The notes beneath the pieces are model-generated. The model searched no databases, was not told where the DNA came from, and saw only the letters and a list, made by a program, of their open reading frames with translations. The position numbers and the translations under genes are program-made. Of a stretch of DNA of 33,788 bases, positions 1-9,090 are shown piece by piece (within the stretch, counting starts at the first letter, position 1; every line of letters starts with the position of its first letter). The stretch comes from Actinomycetota bacterium. Its GTDB lineage: Bacteria; Actinomycetota; Thermoleophilia; Solirubrobacterales; Solirubrobacteraceae. The stretch lies in NCBI GenBank assembly GCA_009699505.1, contig WLOB01000005.1, positions 1-33,788 of the forward strand. The letters are read 5' to 3'.

Positions 1-1
1 G

Positions 2-913
2 CAGCTGTCCCTCGACGCCGTCCGCGAGCTCCGGGGCAACAAGAGCTTCGTCGTGCACCTGTACGGCGCCTACACCGGCACGGACGAGGCCGCGGCGAGC
101 CGGCTGCTGCGCGACGCCCGCTGGTGGTCCGACCACGGCATCCAGGTCGAGATGGTCCTCCGCTACCGACCCGCCCGCCGCGCGCTCGCCCCGGGCTACT
201 CCTCGTGGGTCCGGTGGACGGCCAAGCGCCTCGCGCGCATCCGGCGCGTCGTCGCGATCCAGGTCGGCAACGAGGCCAACAGCCGGGACGCCGCGGCCGC
301 CGCGGACGGCGCGTACCCCGGCGCGGTCACCCGGATCGCCCGCGCCGTGCCCGTCGCCCGGCGGGCCGTCGTCGGCGCGGGACGCCGCGACATCGGGATC
401 GGCGTGAACTGGGCCGCCGGTCGGCGGCCGTGCAGCTCCGGGTCGTTCTGGCGCGGGCTGCGCAAAGCGGGCGGCCGGTCGTTCTCCCGCTCCGTCGGCT
501 GGGTCGGCGTCGACGTCTACCCCGGCACCTGGACCGGGCCCTCGCGCTCCGCCACCCCGACCCCCGCCCAGGTGGACCGGGTCATCACGAGCACGCTGCG
601 CTGCGCCCGGAAGCGGCACCTGCCGGCGGCCGGCCTGGGCCGCCGGGTCTCCCTCACGGTCGCCGAGACCGGCTACCCGACCGACCCGTCGCGGTCGGAG
701 GAGCTCCAGCAGACCGTGCTCGTGTCGACGGTCGGCGCCGTCCTGCGCGTCGCCGGGCGCTACGGCGTGACCGACCTGCGGTGGTTCGCGCTGCGCGACG
801 CCAACACGGGCAGCGGCCAGCTCGAGAACGGCTACGGGCTCGTCCGCGACGACGCCACCCGCAAGGCCGCGTTCTGGACCTACCGCGACCTGGTGGCCGG
901 CAGCGGGCGGTGA
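2..913 (+). CDS. Glycoside-hydrolase-like (TIM-barrel) protein, 5' truncated by the window edge
   Basis: Frame is open to the window start (QLSLDAVRELRGNKSFVVHLYG...); contains VAIQVGNEAN, VGWVGVDVYPGTW and LTVAETGYPTD, typical of a (beta/alpha)8 glycosidase fold; stop TGA at 911-913. Confidence 0.6.
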   Translation, partial: QLSLDAVRELRGNKSFVVHLYGAYTGTDEAAASRLLRDARWWSDHGIQVEMVLRYRPARRALAPGYSSWVRWTAKRLARIRRVVAIQVGNEANSRDAAAAADGAYPGAVTRIARAVPVARRAVVGAGRRDIGIGVNWAAGRRPCSSGSFWRGLRKAGGRSFSRSVGWVGVDVYPGTWTGPSRSATPTPAQVDRVITSTLRCARKRHLPAAGLGRRVSLTVAETGYPTDPSRSEELQQTVLVSTVGAVLRVAGRYGVTDLRWFALRDANTGSGQLENGYGLVRDDATRKAAFWTYRDLVAGSGR

Positions 914-944
914 GCCGCGGCCGGCCCGCCGCCCGCCGACGCGC

Positions 945-1640
945 CTAGGCCTCCGGCACGCCCCCGGCGGGCGAGGCCGCCCCGTACCAGCGGGTGCGCC
1001 AGGCGTTCATCCGCTCGATCTCCTCCGTCTGCGCGTCGACGATGGCCTTCGCGAGCCGTCGCAGCTCCGGGTCGGTGCCCCTGGCGATCTCGGCGCGCGC
1101 CATCACGATCGCCCCCTGGTGGTGGGGGATCATCTCGTCGATGAAGGCCCGGTCGAACGGCTCGGCCGACGCGAGCGCCCCCATGTCCATCGACATGCCC
1201 ATGTCGTCCATGGACACGCCGAGCGTCGCGGCGTCGTCGGCCATCGCCGAGCCGCCGTGCGCGCCGTGGTCCATGCCGCCGTGGGACGGCATGGCGGCGA
1301 TCTTCGCGCCGAGCCGGCGGGCCGCCGAGCGCATCTGCGCGATCTCCGTGCCCTGCTCCTCGGTGATGGTGCGGGCCAGCGCGGCGATCTGCGGCCGCTC
1401 CGCGCGGTCGGGCGCGTAGCCGGCCATCTGCACCGCCATCTGGTGGTGCGGGACCATCTGCGACACGAACGCGCGGTCGACGGCGCCGGCCGCGGCCTGC
1501 GCGCCGGTGGTCGTCCCGGCGCCGGCCGACGCGGGCGTCGTGCCCGCGTCGTCGTCGCCCGAGCCGCAGCCCGTGACCGCCAGCGCGGTCGTGGCGGTGA
1601 CGCCCAGCAGGGCGGTGAGGCGGGTGATGGAGGTCTTCAT
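945..1640 (-). CDS. DUF305 family lipoprotein-like secreted protein
   Basis: Starts MKTSITRLTALLGVTATTALAVTGCGSGDDD (lipobox-like LAVTGC). Two PHHQ halves: AFVSQMVPHHQMAVQMA and AFIDEMIPHHQGAIVMA, with a Met/His-rich linker. Confidence 0.85.
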   Translation of the reverse strand: MKTSITRLTALLGVTATTALAVTGCGSGDDDAGTTPASAGAGTTTGAQAAAGAVDRAFVSQMVPHHQMAVQMAGYAPDRAERPQIAALARTITEEQGTEIAQMRSAARRLGAKIAAMPSHGGMDHGAHGGSAMADDAATLGVSMDDMGMSMDMGALASAEPFDRAFIDEMIPHHQGAIVMARAEIARGTDPELRRLAKAIVDAQTEEIERMNAWRTRWYGAASPAGGVPEA

Positions 1641-1737
1641 GGGTGCTCCTCGTGGTCGATCGTCGTGGGTGCGCGCCGCCCGTGGACGGGCGCGCGTCGG
1701 GTGCTCCGCCGGCCACGGGGGCCGACGGTGCGGGCGA

Positions 1738-2097
1738 TCAACGACGGAGGACGGCGTGCCGCAGCCAGAGCGGGCTCGACCGGGCCCGCGGCAGCGGGAC
1801 GGTCGGCACGAGGCGGAGGACGAGGGGCCCGGACGACCGGGTCGGTCGCGGCAGCGGCCGGCGGCGCCGGCGGCGGGCCACGGCCGCGACGAGCCCGACG
1901 ATCGCGACCGCGGAGACGATCGTCCCGACGCACGTGGCCGCGGCGGCCACGCCGTGGTCGTCACCGTGCATCGCGGCCATCCCGTGCGGGAGGCCGTGGT
2001 GGAGGACGACGGACGCGCCGAGGACGAGCACCGCCAGGAGCGCCGTCAGACGCCGGTCGGTCCGCGCGAGGTGCGCGCGGATGGCCATCGGGCCCAT
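1738..2097 (-). CDS. Small His/Met-rich membrane protein, hypothetical
   Basis: MGPMAIRAHLARTDRRLTALLAVLVLGASVVLHHGLPHGMAAMHGDDHGVAAAATCVGTIVSAVAIVGLVAAVARRRRRR: two hydrophobic segments. Start uncertain (alternative at 2136). Lies upstream of the DUF305 gene on the same strand. Confidence 0.5.
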   Translation of the reverse strand: MGPMAIRAHLARTDRRLTALLAVLVLGASVVLHHGLPHGMAAMHGDDHGVAAAATCVGTIVSAVAIVGLVAAVARRRRRRPLPRPTRSSGPLVLRLVPTVPLPRARSSPLWLRHAVLRR

Positions 2098-2325
2098 GTG
2101 GATGTTGTACCCGTCCCGTCGCGCGGAGCGCCCCACCGAGGGCGCCGATCACGCCCTCGGCCCTCGCTGAGGACCGCGGTGCGTCGCGCGTCGCGGCCGC
2201 GGACCACCCGGCGGGGGCACGCTCCGGCGATTCCCACGCCGCTCCCAGCCGGTGCTCAGGGGCGGGCCCGATGGTGTGGGCGAGGCGCGGGAGACCCCGC
2301 CGCCGACCAGCAACAGGAGAGACCC

Positions 2326-2994
2326 ATGACCCCTCGCATCCGCAAGGCCGCCGCACTGGCCTCCACCGTCGTCGTCCTCGGCGGCGCCGGGATCGGCGTC
2401 GCCAGCGCCGCCGACACCACCACGTCCACCACGTCCACCACGTCGACGTCCAAGACGACCCGCGGCGACCGCGGGCCGGGCCTGCGCACGGCCGAGCTGA
2501 CGACGATCGCGAAGGCGCTCGGCGTGACCACGGCGAAGCTGCAGGCCGCCACGGACGCCGCGAGGCCGGCGAAGCCGACCGGGACCCGAGCGGACCGCGG
2601 CGCCGACCGGGCCGCCGAGATCGCGAAGGCCCTCGGCGTCGAGACCGCGAAGGTCGGGACCATCCTCGAGGCGAACCGCCCGGCGAAGCCCGCCGGCGCG
2701 CAGGACGGCACCCGTCCGGCCGGCGGCCCGGGCCGCGGCGGCCCCGGCCCCGGCGGCCCGCGCGGCGGTGCCCGGCCCGACGACACGAAGCTGATCGCCG
2801 CCCTGGCGAAGGGCCTGGGGATCGAGGAGGCGACGGTGAAGACCGCGCTCTCGAAGGTCGCCGCCGCGCACGAGGCCGAGCACGCCGAGCGCGACACCGC
2901 CCGCTACGCCGCCGTCGCGAAGTCCCTCGGGCTCGAGGCCGCCGACGTCCGCAAGGCGTTCGAGGACGCCCGCCCGGCGCGCCCCACGACGTAG
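2326..2994 (+). CDS. Secreted protein with four AK(x)LG-type helical repeats
   Basis: RBS-like caacaggagagaccc then ATG; signal peptide MTPRIRKAAALASTVVVLGGAGIGVASAAD; Thr/Ser linker; four repeats IAKALGVTTAKL / IAKALGVETAKV / LAKGLGIEEATV / VAKSLGLEAADV. Confidence 0.75.
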   Translation: MTPRIRKAAALASTVVVLGGAGIGVASAADTTTSTTSTTSTSKTTRGDRGPGLRTAELTTIAKALGVTTAKLQAATDAARPAKPTGTRADRGADRAAEIAKALGVETAKVGTILEANRPAKPAGAQDGTRPAGGPGRGGPGPGGPRGGARPDDTKLIAALAKGLGIEEATVKTALSKVAAAHEAEHAERDTARYAAVAKSLGLEAADVRKAFEDARPARPTT

Positions 2995-3001
2995 CGCCGC
3001 C

Positions 3002-3799
3002 TCAGCCCGCGCGACCCGGCGCGGGCTGCGCGTCGCGGGCGGCGTCCGGCTCCAGCTCCGGCTCGGCCAGCGCCGCCGCGACCGCCCGGTAGACCTTGCG
3101 GTTGACGACGAGGCCCACGTGGCTGCCGGTGACCTCGACGTTCGTCGCGCCCGGCGTCACGCAGCCCTCCCACTCCACGACGCCGTCGCCGCGGGAGTAG
3201 ATGCTCGTCAGCCGCACCGCCGGGTCGGCGGGCGCCCGGAACGCCTGCGCGAACGGGCAGTCGCAGAAGAGCGTGAAGCAGCCCGGCCGCCGGCTCCGCC
3301 CCAGCGCGCCGAGCGTCAGGCGCGTGCCCGTGACCGCCGCCTGGGTCGGCACGCTGATGCCGAGCATCCCGTTGAGGTCCGACCCCACGGACACCGCGTG
3401 CGACACGAGCTCGGGGTGCTCGGCGGCGAGCGCCCGGACGTAGTGCCCGCCGCGGCTGTGGCCGATCACCGCGACCCGCCGGCCGTGGCGGTCGTGGGCC
3501 CGGCGGACGGCGCGCAGGACGCGGTCGTACGCCCGGTCGGAGCAGTCCGTGTTCGTGAGGAAGCCCGCCGTCGACGGCCGGTGCCCGATGCGGTGCAGCC
3601 AGAGCGCGAGCGCCGACAGCGTCTGGTCCCCGGCGAGGAAGCCGGGGACGAGCACGACGGGGCGCCCGTCGCCGCGCGGCACGCCGGTCGGACGCAGGAA
3701 GAGCGGATCGACCGACAGCCGCCAGGCCTCGAGGACCCATCGGGTCTCCGCGACCGGGCGCCCCCACCAGCCGGGGTGCTCGTCAGCTCCCGCGGACAT
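3002..3799 (-). CDS. Alpha/beta hydrolase / lipase-like protein
   Basis: VVLVPGFLAGDQT and nucleophile elbow VAVIGHSRGGHYVRALA; ATG at 3799 overlaps the 3' end of the PHA synthase gene. Confidence 0.75.
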   Translation of the reverse strand: MSAGADEHPGWWGRPVAETRWVLEAWRLSVDPLFLRPTGVPRGDGRPVVLVPGFLAGDQTLSALALWLHRIGHRPSTAGFLTNTDCSDRAYDRVLRAVRRAHDRHGRRVAVIGHSRGGHYVRALAAEHPELVSHAVSVGSDLNGMLGISVPTQAAVTGTRLTLGALGRSRRPGCFTLFCDCPFAQAFRAPADPAVRLTSIYSRGDGVVEWEGCVTPGATNVEVTGSHVGLVVNRKVYRAVAAALAEPELEPDAARDAQPAPGRAG

Positions 3800-5495
3800 A
3801 GTCCCCCGGGGCCTCGGCCGTCGGCGGGTGCTCCGCGGAGCCGGGCTCGGTCGGCGCCGGCACGCGGTCGCCGGAGCGCTCCGCGAGCCACGCCTCGTGG
3901 TCCGTCCACCACGAGCCCGTGCGGATCGCCGCGGCGGCCTCCCACTCCGCCGGGTCGCCCGGGTGCTCGTCGGCGACGCGGAAGCTCGACCGGCTCTTCG
4001 GCGACGGCGGGTTGACGAGCGCCTGGATGTGGCCGCTCGTGGAGAGCACGAAGCGTGGCGTCCCGCCGAGCACCTGGGTGCTGCGGTACGCGTTCTCCCA
4101 CGGGACGATGTGGTCCGTGCTGCCCGCCACGACGTAGCTGTCCTGCTTCACCGACCGCAGGTCCACCGGGGTCTCCAGCACGGTGCGCTGCCCGGGCTGG
4201 ATCAGGTCGTTCAGCATCGCCATCTGCACGAAGTCGCGGTGCAGGCCGTGCGAGAGCCGCACCGTGTCCTGGTTCCAGAAGAGGACGTCGAACGCCGGCG
4301 GCGCCTTGCCGAGGAAGTAGTTGTTGACGACGTAGCGCCAGATCAGGTCGTTCGGGCGCAGCCACGCGAACACGCCGGCCAGGGACGCGCCGTCGAGGTA
4401 GCCGCGCCGCGCGGAGTCGGCCACCGCGGCCGCGGCGATCTCGCGTCCGACGAGCGCCGCGGTCGTGCCGGCCTGGCGGTGGTCCAGCGCGCAGACCATG
4501 AGCGTCAGGCTCGAGACGAGGTCGCCGCGGTCCGTCGCCGCCAGATGGGCGAGCGTCGCGGCGGAGATGATGCCGCCGGAGCACGCCGCCAGCACGTTGA
4601 CGGCGTCGCTCCCGGCGATCTCGGACGCGGCCTCCCGCGCCTCGATGACGGCCGCCGCGTACGTGTCGAGGTCGAAGTGCGAGTGCTCCTTCTCCGGGTT
4701 GCGCCACGAGATCATGAAGACGCGATGCCCGGCCTGGACGAGGTGCTCGACGAAGCTGCGGTCCTCCGCCAGGTCGAGCACGTAGTACTTGTTGATCGTC
4801 GGCGGGACGACGAGCATCGGCCGCTCGAAGACCTCGTCGGTCTGCGGCGCGTACTCGAGGAGCTCCATGACGTCCGTGCGCAGGACGACCGAGCCCGGGG
4901 TCCGCGCGACGTTGCGGCCGATCTCGAACTTCGAGGTGTCGACGGTGGCCGGCAGGCGCGGGGCCTTGGCGATGTCGCGGACGAACCGCCGCGCGCCGAG
5001 CACGAGGTTCGCGCCGCCCCGGTCGATCGTCTCCTTCAGGACCTCGGGGTTCAGCAGCGGCAGGTTCGTGGGGGAGAGCAGGTCGTGGACGTTCTCCGCC
5101 ATGAAGCGGATCTGCCGCTCCGTGCGCCAGTCCAGGTCGGCGTCCTCGATCAGGTCGTCGACGGTGCCGCCGAGCGCGAGGTACGTCTGCAGCACGCGGC
5201 GCAGCGCCCAGTTCTCCGACCACGCGCGGTCGCGGAAGCGGCCGTCGCCCTTGGCGGGCGCCAGCTCGGAGGAGCCCGCGACGACCTGCGCCAGCTCGAC
5301 GCCGAGGCCGCCGACGCGCCTGGCCGTGGTGCGCGGCCGGCGCGCCAGGCCGGCGGCGGTGCGCAGGATCGGACCGGGCCGGGCGAAGCGGGTCGCGCGG
5401 CCGCCCGAGACGTTCTGGGTCAGGAGCGTGTCCATCGCCGCGGTGCGGCGGCTGCGCGGCGCCCGCTTCGCGTCCGTGCTCTCCGTGGCGCTCAC
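3783..5495 (-). CDS. phaC: Poly(3-hydroxyalkanoate) synthase
   Basis: 570 aa; VVPPTINKYYVLDL, HRVFMISWRNPEKEHSHFDLDTYAAAVIEA, Cys-containing lipase box NVLAACSGGI, RYVVNNYFLGKAPPAFDVLFWNQDTVRL, YVVAGSTDHIVPWENAYRSTQVLGG, PASPKS-like NPPSPKSRSSF. GTG start with upstream GGAGGGG; start overlaps the MaoC stop (GTGA). Confidence 0.9.
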   Translation of the reverse strand: MSATESTDAKRAPRSRRTAAMDTLLTQNVSGGRATRFARPGPILRTAAGLARRPRTTARRVGGLGVELAQVVAGSSELAPAKGDGRFRDRAWSENWALRRVLQTYLALGGTVDDLIEDADLDWRTERQIRFMAENVHDLLSPTNLPLLNPEVLKETIDRGGANLVLGARRFVRDIAKAPRLPATVDTSKFEIGRNVARTPGSVVLRTDVMELLEYAPQTDEVFERPMLVVPPTINKYYVLDLAEDRSFVEHLVQAGHRVFMISWRNPEKEHSHFDLDTYAAAVIEAREAASEIAGSDAVNVLAACSGGIISAATLAHLAATDRGDLVSSLTLMVCALDHRQAGTTAALVGREIAAAAVADSARRGYLDGASLAGVFAWLRPNDLIWRYVVNNYFLGKAPPAFDVLFWNQDTVRLSHGLHRDFVQMAMLNDLIQPGQRTVLETPVDLRSVKQDSYVVAGSTDHIVPWENAYRSTQVLGGTPRFVLSTSGHIQALVNPPSPKSRSSFRVADEHPGDPAEWEAAAAIRTGSWWTDHEAWLAERSGDRVPAPTEPGSAEHPPTAEAPGDYVRGS

Positions 5496-5983
5496 GACGT
5501 CCCCTCCATCACGCGGTAGAGGACGTTCGCGACGCACGCGGGCTTCGCGGCGTCCTCGATCTCGAAGGTCAGGGTGAGGGCGAGCTGGCCCGTCCCGTCC
5601 TTCGCCTGCACGTCGTCGAGCGTCGCCCGCATCCGCACGCGGCTGTCGACGGGCACCGGCGCGACGAACCGCAGCCGGTCGATGCCGTAGTTCATCGCCA
5701 TCGCGAACCCGGAGAGGTCGACGATCTGCTCGAGCAGGGTCGGGGCCAGCGCGAGGGTGTAGTAGCCGTGGGCGATCGTGCCGCCGAAGGGCGTGCTCGC
5801 CGCCCGCCCGGGATCCGTGTGGATCCACTGCCGGTCGCCGGTGGCCTCGGCGAACGCGTCGATCGTCTCCTGGGTGATCGTCGACCAGCCGGAGACGCCG
5901 AGCTCGTCACCGACGCGGTCGGCGAGCTCGGCGAGGCTGAGGGACTGCGGCGTCCCGGTGGGCGTGACGGTGCTGTCGGACAT
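5492..5983 (-). CDS. MaoC-like (R)-specific enoyl-CoA hydratase
   Basis: 163 aa; FAEATGDRQWIHTDPGRAASTPFGGTIAHGYYTLALAP is the hot-dog fold MaoC motif. Confidence 0.88.
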   Translation of the reverse strand: MSDSTVTPTGTPQSLSLAELADRVGDELGVSGWSTITQETIDAFAEATGDRQWIHTDPGRAASTPFGGTIAHGYYTLALAPTLLEQIVDLSGFAMAMNYGIDRLRFVAPVPVDSRVRMRATLDDVQAKDGTGQLALTLTFEIEDAAKPACVANVLYRVMEGTS

Positions 5984-6026
5984 AACGCTCCGGAGGTCGG
6001 GCGGGGATCGAGGACGGGGGCCGGGC

Positions 6027-7010
6027 TCATCCGCGACCCAGGAGTCGCAGGGCGAGGTCGCGCTGGTTGCGCACGAGGCCGGTCTGCAGGGCGAAGGGCC
6101 GCGTCAGGCGCTCGACCGCCCGATCGCGCGCGGTCGCCTCGACCGGCGGCTCCGTGCCGCGGACGTCCGCGAACCAGGACCGGCAGAGCTCGGCGGTGCC
6201 CTCGGGGTCCTCGAACGGGAACGCGTGGCCGCCGGGCAGGACCTCCAGGCGCGAGCCCGGGATCGCGGCGGCCATCGTGCGGGCGTTCCGGACCGGGCTC
6301 ATCGCGTCGAGCTCGCCGTGGGCGACGAGCGTCGGGCAGCGGATCGACGCGAGGTCGGTGCGCCGGTTGAAGCACGACGCCGCGAGCGCCTGCGTCGAGG
6401 CGACCCAGCTCCCGGCCCGGCCGACGAGGAACGGGCGGACGGCGGCGTCGAGCGTCGCGGGGTCCGCGGACGCGCGGAACGCGGGGGAGAAGAGGAACGC
6501 GGCGGGCCAGAGCCGGCCGCGGCGGGCGGAGTCCCGGGCGAGGGTCGCCAGCGTCCGCGCGCCCTCGGCCGCGCCGGGCGTCGCCGACAGCGGGCCGCCG
6601 GACCAGCCGCCGACGAGGGCGAGGGACCGCACGCGCCACGGCATCCGGACCGCGAGCTCGATCGCCACCGCCGCGCCGAGCGACACGCCGATCACGTGGG
6701 CGGACCGCACGCCGCACGCGTCGAGCACGCGGGCCGCGTCCGCGGCGAGCATCGCGACGGACACCGGGCCGGCCCAGCCGCCGGAGCGGCCCGCGCCGCG
6801 GTGGTCGAAGAGGATCGGCCGCATGCCGTCGGGCAGGACGCCGGCGAACGGGCGGAAGATCGCGGTGGAGATCGTCCAGCCCGTGATCGCCAGGACGGCC
6901 TCGCCGTCGCCCGTGGTCTCGACGTGCAGCCGCGGGCGACCGGGGGTGCGCAGCGCGCGCACCGGGGGCACGGAGGGGAGGGCCTGGTCGTGGGGACGCG
7001 GGGTCGGCAT
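6027..7010 (-). CDS. Alpha/beta hydrolase
   Basis: RPILFDHRGAGRSGG, nucleophile elbow VIGVSLGAAVAIELA, TLVAHGELDAMSPVRNART, LEVLPGGHAFPFE. Confidence 0.8.
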   Translation of the reverse strand: MPTPRPHDQALPSVPPVRALRTPGRPRLHVETTGDGEAVLAITGWTISTAIFRPFAGVLPDGMRPILFDHRGAGRSGGWAGPVSVAMLAADAARVLDACGVRSAHVIGVSLGAAVAIELAVRMPWRVRSLALVGGWSGGPLSATPGAAEGARTLATLARDSARRGRLWPAAFLFSPAFRASADPATLDAAVRPFLVGRAGSWVASTQALAASCFNRRTDLASIRCPTLVAHGELDAMSPVRNARTMAAAIPGSRLEVLPGGHAFPFEDPEGTAELCRSWFADVRGTEPPVEATARDRAVERLTRPFALQTGLVRNQRDLALRLLGRG

Positions 7011-7393
7011 CGACGGTCGCGGCGCCCCGTGGGGGTGCGTCGCCGCAGGCGCTCGGGCCGCCGCTCGGGGCGGGGGCGGGGGTCGCCGGACGGGGACGCC
7101 GCGAGGTCACCGTACGCGCGCCCCGGACGGCCTCGGGTGTGCGGCCGTCCCCCTCCCGGCCACGCGCGGGGTGGCACTGACCCATGGCCGGACGGACGGT
7201 CCCACCGGGCCGGGGGGGTGGCTCCGGCGGTCCGCGGCCGGCGGCCCGACGACCGGGGGTGGTCGTCGTGCGCCGCCCCGTCCGGGGAGGCCCCGACGGC
7301 CGGGTGGTCCGCGCGCCGGCCGTCCGCCGACGCGGGGCCCGGAGCGGTCCTGGTCGCGACCGCAACGGCACCTACGACCACAACGACCACAAG

Positions 7394-7409
7394 CGTGACG
7401 CGGGTCACA
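7394..7409. promoter_or_regulatory. CRP/GlxR-like operator upstream of the dicarboxylate symporter gene
   Basis: cGTGAcgcgggTCACA matches TGTGA-N6-TCACA at all fixed positions except the first; contains perfect dyad GTGAC-GCGG-GTCAC (7395-7408). Confidence 0.45.
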
Positions 7410-7482
7410 GAGCGGCCTAGCTTCTTCGACCAGCGCTGCGACGACCGTCGTGGCACCCGCAACCCGCAGGAGCGCGACGGAC

Positions 7483-8934
7483 ATGACGATCACCGCACCG
7501 GCCGCCACGGCGTCCGCCACACCCCCGGCCAAGGTGCCATGGCGCCGCAGGCTCTACACCTGGGTCATCGTCGGCATCCTCGCCGGCGGCGTCCTCGGCG
7601 CGCTGGCCCCGGGCTTCGCCGCGAGCCTCGAGCCGCTGGGCACGTCCTTCGTCAGCCTGATCAAGATGGTGATCGCGCCGATCATCTTCTGCACGGTCGT
7701 CGCCGGCATCGGCTCGCTCGACTCGCTGCGCAAGGTCGGCCGCATCGGCGGCAAGGCGCTCCTGTACTTCGAGATCGTCACGACGATCGCCCTGGTCCTC
7801 GGGCTCGTCGTGATGAACGTCCTGAAGCCCGGCGTCGGCGTGCACGCGGACCCGTCGAAGATCGAGGTCAGCGAGGCGGTCTCGGGCTACATCGGCCAGG
7901 GAGAGTCGCAGCAGTGGTACGAGGTCATCACCCACATGATCCCGTCGAGCGTCGTCGGCGCCTTCGCGGAGGGCGAGATCCTCCAGGTGCTCTTCTTCTC
8001 GGTCCTCTTCGGCGTCGCGCTGAACCTCATGGGCCCGACGGGCAAGCCGATCGCGGCCGGCGTCGAGCGGCTCTCGCAGGTCTTCTTCAAGCTCGTGAAG
8101 ATCATCATGTACGCCGCGCCCGTCGGCGCGTTCGGCGCGATGGCCTACACCGTCGGCGAGTACGGCACGGACGCGCTGACGAGCCTGCTGAAGCTCATCC
8201 TCATCTTCTACGGGACGTCGCTCTTCTTCGTCTTCGGGATCCTCGGCACGATCTGCTGGAGGAACGGGGTGAACATCTTCAAGCTCCTGCGGTACATGAA
8301 GGACGAGCTGCTGATCGTCCTGGGCACGAGCTCCTCCGAGTCCGTCCTGCCGAACGTCATGCGCAAGCTCGAGCACCTCGGCGCGTCGAAGCAGGTCGTC
8401 GGTCTCACCGTCCCGACGGGCTACTCGTTCAACCTCGACGGCACCGCGATCTACCTGACGCTCGCCGCCCTGTTCGTCGCCCAGGCGCAGGACGTGACGC
8501 TCGGCCTCGGCGCGCAGCTCGGCCTCGTCGGCATCCTGCTCCTCACCTCGAAGGGCGCCGCCGGCGTCACCGGCTCGGGCTTCATCGTCCTCGCCGCGAC
8601 GCTCTCGTCGCTGGGCACGGTGCCGGTCGCCGGGATCATGCTGATCTTCGGCATCGACAAGTTCATGTCGGAGTGCCGCGCGCTGACGAACGTCGTCGGC
8701 AACAGCGTCGCCTCCATCGTCGTGGCCCGCTCCGAGAAGCAGTTCGACGAGGAGCGCGCCCGCCTCGTCCTGAACGGCGAGCTGCCGTACGTCGCGCCGA
8801 TCGAGGACCGGCTCCGGCCGCCGGCCGAGGACGATGCCGCGGTCGACGCGCCGGGCACCCCGGTCGACGAGGACCGCGGCGTCCCGGCCCCGGCCCCGCG
8901 GCCCGGGCTGGCGACCCCGGCGGGCGTCGCCTGA
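7483..8934 (+). CDS. dctA: Dicarboxylate/amino acid:cation symporter (DctA/GltP family)
   Basis: ATG at 7483 with caggag upstream; LGTSFVSLIKMVIAPIIFCTVVAGIGS, GTSSSESVLPNVMRKLEHLG, PTGYSFNLDGTAIYLTLAALFVAQ, SKGAAGVTGSGFIVLAATL. Confidence 0.9.
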   Translation: MTITAPAATASATPPAKVPWRRRLYTWVIVGILAGGVLGALAPGFAASLEPLGTSFVSLIKMVIAPIIFCTVVAGIGSLDSLRKVGRIGGKALLYFEIVTTIALVLGLVVMNVLKPGVGVHADPSKIEVSEAVSGYIGQGESQQWYEVITHMIPSSVVGAFAEGEILQVLFFSVLFGVALNLMGPTGKPIAAGVERLSQVFFKLVKIIMYAAPVGAFGAMAYTVGEYGTDALTSLLKLILIFYGTSLFFVFGILGTICWRNGVNIFKLLRYMKDELLIVLGTSSSESVLPNVMRKLEHLGASKQVVGLTVPTGYSFNLDGTAIYLTLAALFVAQAQDVTLGLGAQLGLVGILLLTSKGAAGVTGSGFIVLAATLSSLGTVPVAGIMLIFGIDKFMSECRALTNVVGNSVASIVVARSEKQFDEERARLVLNGELPYVAPIEDRLRPPAEDDAAVDAPGTPVDEDRGVPAPAPRPGLATPAGVA

Positions 8935-8970
8935 GCGGCGGCGCGCGCCGCCGACCGACCCGCGTCCCGT

Positions 8971-9010
8971 GCGCCCCGTCCGCCCCGTCCGCCCCGTGCG
9001 GGCGGGGCGC
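8971..9010 (+). terminator. Possible GC hairpin terminator after the symporter, with a tandem cgccccgtc repeat
   Basis: gcgccccgtccgccccgtccgccccgtgcgggcggggcgc: arms GCGCCCCG / CGGGGCGC with alternative register CGCCCC...GGGGCG; no U-tract. Confidence 0.35.
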
Positions 9011-9090
9011 GGTCCGTCCCGGGGACGGTCGATCCGGCCGGCCGTCGCCCGCTGCCCACCCCCGCACCGAGCACCTGGAAGCATGGCCCC

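Noticed and set aside
1119-3092. 657-aa plus-strand ORF across the DUF305 and repeat-protein loci
   Set aside because: Off-frame, Arg/Gly-rich; the MTPRIRKAAAL frame has a signal peptide and RBS instead.
3549-5519. 656-aa plus-strand ORF opposite phaC
   Set aside because: Antisense of phaC with biased composition and no recognisable motif.
8971-8999. Tandem cgccccgtc repeats considered as a CRISPR-like or regulatory array
   Set aside because: Three 9-bp units without spacers; better explained as a GC-rich terminator/slippage tract.
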